From contig JBQCIO010000227.1 in the NCBI GenBank assembly GCA_051953655.1, positions 1 through 24,821 of the forward strand: a stretch of 24,821 nucleotides of DNA. Reading direction: 5' to 3'. Below the pieces are notes generated by a model. That model saw only the letters and a program-made list of their open reading frames with translations. It did no database searches and had not been told where the DNA came from. Origin of the DNA: JBQCHF01 sp051953655 (GTDB lineage: Bacteria > Actinomycetota > Actinomycetes > Motilibacterales > Motilibacteraceae). Shown one piece after another: positions 22,106 through 24,821 of this stretch (positions within the stretch are counted from its first letter, which is position 1; each line of letters starts with the position of its first letter). The translations under genes and the position numbers were made by a program.

Positions 22106-24277
22106 TCAGGAGGCCTCGGCCAGGGTCTCGTCGGTCGATGCCGTCCGGTGCCCCGTGGAGGGCACCGCCGCCTCGACGGACGTCAGCGGGAGCGAGGCGT
22201 CGCGGCCGCGCAGCCGGCGGGCCGGGCTGGTGACGTAGCAGAACTCGACCAGCTCGGGCGGGGCCGCGGGCGCGCCCCCCACCACCGTGACCCCGACCCG
22301 CCACGAGGCCGCCGGACCGACGGCTGTCTCCGACGAGTCGTCGGAGAAAGGGGCCGGCACCGTCTCGGGCCGGCAGGACCGGACGGTGACCGAGACGCGC
22401 GTGCGAACCCGGGTGCCGTCCAGTCGCGGAAGATCGAGCTCCACCACCGCACCCGAGCCCGGCCGCACCGGGGCCGGCATCAGCAGGCCGAGGCCGCTAC
22501 AGGAGGCGTCGCGCAGCCGGGCACCCGGCCAGACCCCGCCGTAGGACGCGTCCTCGCCCGGCGCGGTGATGACCAGCGCGGGCTCGTCGCAGCCGAAGCG
22601 GAACTCCGCCCGGCGCTGCCGGCGGCGGGCCACGACGACGATGGTGCGCAGCACGCGGCGCAGCTCGAGCACCGCGAGGACGGGGAGCAGCCAGGCCGCC
22701 CAGCCCGGGAGGGCCGGGAGGTGCGTGAAGGGCGCGAGGCCCAGGTCGCCCAGGACCCTGGCCAGCACGCCGCCGACCAGCGCGACGGTGAGCACCAGCA
22801 GGAGCCGCAGCGGGCGCAGCGCCCGCAGCCCACCGGCGTCGGTGCCGGCCTTCGGCGTCACCTTGAACGCCATCCGGGAGGGTCGGACCAAGCACCGCAT
22901 GGCACGGGCGTAGAGGCCGGCGGTGAGCAGCTCGAAGTGGACGGCGTCCCGGACGCGCATGTGACCCCGGCCGAGCGCGGAGCCGGCCAGCATCCCGAGC
23001 AGCGTCGCGGGCGCCCACAGGACCGCGATGGTCGTCCAGCTCGCCGTCACCGGCAGCGCACCGGTCCACAGCGAGGCGGCCAGCACCGCGAGGGCCAGCG
23101 CGCGGGCCGGCCCGGCGCCGTAGCCGAACAGGGAGGCGGCGAAGGACCAGCGGGCGGCGGCCGTCAGCTCCCGCGCCCGCAGCGGCGACTCGGGCGTGTG
23201 CAGGACCGACAGGTTGCCGCGGGCCCACCGGTTGCGCTGGAGCAGATAGCCGTCGAGGTCGTGCGGTCCGACGCCCTGCACGAGCACCTCGCCGTGGTAC
23301 CGCGTCCGCCAGCCGCGCCGCAGCAGCTTGATGGTGGTGTGGAAGTCCTCGGCGATGGTCTCCGTGGCCACCCCGCCGATCTCCGCGAGCGCCTCCCGGC
23401 GCAGCAGCGTGGCCGAGCCGCACCAGAAGGCGGCGCCGTGCCGGTCCTTGCCGGGGCAGATGACCTCGTAGAAGACCGACTGCTCGTGCCGGCCCACCTC
23501 GTAGTGCTGCACCGAGTCGTGGTTGTAGAAGTCGTGCGGTGACTGGACCAGGGCGAGGCGGTCGTCGGCGAAGTAGCCCACCAGCGCGTCGAGCGCGTCG
23601 GGCAGTGGGACGTGGTCGGCGTCCAGGACGAAGACGAGCTCGGCGCTCGTGACGCCCAGCGCGTGGTTGATGTTGCCCGCCTTGGCATGGGAGTTGTCCG
23701 GCCGCACGACGTACTCGGCCCCCAGCTCGGCGGCCAGCGCCGCCATGTCCGGCCGGCGACCGTCGTCGAGCAGGTAGGTCGCGTGCGGGTAGGTCAGGTT
23801 GCGGGCGCCGACCAGCGTGGGGCGCAGCACCTCGACCGGCTCGTCGTAGGTGCACACGAACACGTCGACGCTGAACTGCCGGTCCGGGAGCGGGGGGCGC
23901 ACCGACGGCCGGGCCTGGGTGGAGAGCGCGGCCATCGTGGTGAGCGAGATCGCGCCGTAGAGCTCGGAGACCAGCAGCGCGAGACCGAGGACGAGGCTGG
24001 CGGCGCCCAGCTCGGACCAGCCGATGCGCCAGACGAGGTAGGCGACCTGCCAGCCGATCGCGAGCAGGGTCAGGGCGAGCAGCACCCGGGGCCTCGGGTC
24101 GAACCACCGGCCGAAGCGGGTGCGGGTCGGTCCCGGGAGCTCCGGCAGCGCCGAGGCGTCGTAGCGCGGCGGCACGCCGAGCACCGAGCCCGCGACGGCG
24201 CGCGACATCGCGGCGGCCCGCCGGACGGCCCGCTGTGGCGCGGGTGGCGACAGCGGGGTCGGGACGTCGGACGACAT
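22106..24277 (-). CDS. Cellulose synthase-like GT2 glycosyltransferase with PilZ domain
   Basis: A 723-aa membrane protein built like BcsA. Two to three N-terminal helices (~62-125) precede the GT2 domain with the processive D,D,D,QxxRW set: DDGRR (171-172), DADH (Asp219/221), AEDFHTT (Asp311) and QRNRW (347-351). Further helices follow (~380-550). A C-terminal PilZ domain (~551-670) has an RxxxR-type cluster (RRRQRR) and D-A-S-C-S-G (Asp590-Gly595), the two c-di-GMP contacts. It should polymerise a beta-linked polysaccharide and export it when c-di-GMP is high. The ATG at 24277 follows GGAG; an upstream TTG at 24334 is less likely. No BcsB or cellulase gene is in the window. Confidence 0.92.
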   Translation of the reverse strand: MSSDVPTPLSPPAPQRAVRRAAAMSRAVAGSVLGVPPRYDASALPELPGPTRTRFGRWFDPRPRVLLALTLLAIGWQVAYLVWRIGWSELGAASLVLGLALLVSELYGAISLTTMAALSTQARPSVRPPLPDRQFSVDVFVCTYDEPVEVLRPTLVGARNLTYPHATYLLDDGRRPDMAALAAELGAEYVVRPDNSHAKAGNINHALGVTSAELVFVLDADHVPLPDALDALVGYFADDRLALVQSPHDFYNHDSVQHYEVGRHEQSVFYEVICPGKDRHGAAFWCGSATLLRREALAEIGGVATETIAEDFHTTIKLLRRGWRTRYHGEVLVQGVGPHDLDGYLLQRNRWARGNLSVLHTPESPLRARELTAAARWSFAASLFGYGAGPARALALAVLAASLWTGALPVTASWTTIAVLWAPATLLGMLAGSALGRGHMRVRDAVHFELLTAGLYARAMRCLVRPSRMAFKVTPKAGTDAGGLRALRPLRLLLVLTVALVGGVLARVLGDLGLAPFTHLPALPGWAAWLLPVLAVLELRRVLRTIVVVARRRQRRAEFRFGCDEPALVITAPGEDASYGGVWPGARLRDASCSGLGLLMPAPVRPGSGAVVELDLPRLDGTRVRTRVSVTVRSCRPETVPAPFSDDSSETAVGPAASWRVGVTVVGGAPAAPPELVEFCYVTSPARRLRGRDASLPLTSVEAAVPSTGHRTASTDETLAEAS

Positions 24278-24486
24278 CGTCAGGGGCTCCACGTGCGCCG
24301 CATCGGCACGGGACCCGGTTCCTTGATCGGGCAAGCGCCGGGATGGCCCGTTCGGCGCAGGCCGGAAGACCCAGGGGCAGGGCGGCCCCGGATGGCACCG
24401 CGGTTCTCCCGCCTCGCACGGACGTGTATGTGCTCCGCGAGAAATGGTTGTTCGGCTTGTGTTTCTCCTGTGGACAGACTCCTATT

Positions 24487-24502
24487 CGTATGCCTGTTCG
24501 GG
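24487..24502 (+). promoter_or_regulatory. LexA (SOS) box-like operator
   Basis: TCGTAT-GCCT-GTTCGG resembles the actinobacterial LexA box TCGAAC-N4-GTTCGA (9 of 12 positions). It lies directly upstream of the -10 of a DUF222 gene, where LexA would block polymerase. In Mycobacterium tuberculosis several 13E12 (DUF222) genes are in the SOS regulon. Confidence 0.6.
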
Positions 24503-24503
24503 T

Positions 24504-24509
24504 AGAATC
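24504..24509 (+). promoter_or_regulatory. Leaderless -10 element of the DUF222 gene
   Basis: TAGAAT, 6 nt before the ATG at 24516. It lies in the A/T-richest part of this end of the window. Confidence 0.6.
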
Positions 24510-24515
24510 AGTGCA

Positions 24516-24821
24516 TGGCAGACAGCTCCGACCGCGCCGGGGTGGGGTCCTCCCCGCTGGCGGTCGGGCTGCTGGCGGTGGCGGACTCGGTCGAGGCGGT
24601 CGTCGCGCCGGGCGCGGGTCGGGTGGACTTCTCCGCGGCCAAGCCCTCCGAGCTGGTGGCGTTGCTGCACCTGGTGGGTGCGGTGCTGAACCAGCTGATG
24701 CTGGTGCTGCTGTGCCTGCTGCACGAGTGCGAACGCCGCGGGGTGGCGCAGGGGATCTCCGGGGTGCGCAAGACCGAGGACTGGCTGGCCCAGGCGCTGC
24801 GCATGGACGTGCCGCGTGCTC
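24516..24821 (+). CDS. DUF222 / 13E12 repeat family protein (5' part only)
   Basis: The frame is open from the ATG to the window edge (102 codons). The N terminus MADSSDRAGVGSSPLAVG and the helical LLHLVGAVLNQLMLVLLCLL, then GVRKTEDWLAQALRM, match the start of DUF222 proteins, which normally continue to a C-terminal HNH nuclease domain; that part is not visible. Members often occur in many copies per actinobacterial genome, and their function is not settled. No ribosome site is present, in line with the leaderless promoter. A LexA-like box overlaps the promoter. Confidence 0.85.

Noticed and set aside
1..24821. CRISPR arrays, prophage or insertion sequences
   Set aside because: No regularly spaced repeats, transposase or phage genes were seen; the repeated elements found are single palindromes.

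Overview
The window is strongly G+C-rich with frequent GTG starts and actinobacterial gene families and gene order (bifunctional lysC with an internal start, ebfC-recR-DUF5063, a small actinobacterial-type SRP RNA, a DUF222/13E12 gene). It is most likely chromosome of a high-GC actinobacterium. The overall style suggests Geodermatophilaceae or a close relative; that family-level call is inference, not proven here.

Layout. 1-2145: an unusual proline tRNA with its own terminator, then an S9 prolyl-oligopeptidase-type hydrolase, ending in a perfect 28-bp-arm palindrome. 2139-5300 (minus): lysC and asd overlap by 4 nt and make aspartate semialdehyde for Lys/Thr/Met and diaminopimelate synthesis; a TetR regulator follows downstream. 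5571-6347 (plus): a lipoprotein converging on a leaderless solute-binding-fold protein, with a second palindrome of the same family between them. 6384-9108 (minus): ebfC, recR, DUF5063 and the binding-fold protein. 9381-11189: an unknown 161-aa gene, a GT4-type glycosyltransferase and a large nested palindrome. 11251-12060 (minus): a secreted NlpC/P60 peptidoglycan hydrolase behind a clear c-di-AMP (ydaO-type) riboswitch. 12505-14898 (minus): dnaX. 14996-15937 (plus): a DUF1707 protein, the SRP RNA and tRNA-Ser(GGA). 16006-18772: a HerA-like DUF853 ATPase divergent from a small conserved protein and a LytR_C membrane protein. 18925-22093 (plus): an acetate/succinate-type transporter, an AlkZ-like winged-helix protein and a K+-channel-like protein. 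22106-24277 (minus): a cellulose-synthase-like glycosyltransferase with a PilZ domain. 24516 to the end: the start of a DUF222/13E12 gene behind a LexA-box-like operator.

Common threads. The replication/recombination block (dnaX, ebfC, recR) and the aspartate pathway block (lysC, asd) are in familiar actinobacterial order but are split by inserted genes (9381-12504 and 5571-7346). Two cyclic-dinucleotide inputs are visible: c-di-AMP controlling a wall hydrolase and c-di-GMP (PilZ) controlling a polysaccharide synthase. Many starts have a TAnnnT -10 element 6-7 nt upstream, implying leaderless transcripts. Two convergent gene pairs end in related palindromes whose TGATCA motif supplies stop codons. 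No CRISPR array, insertion sequence or prophage gene was seen.
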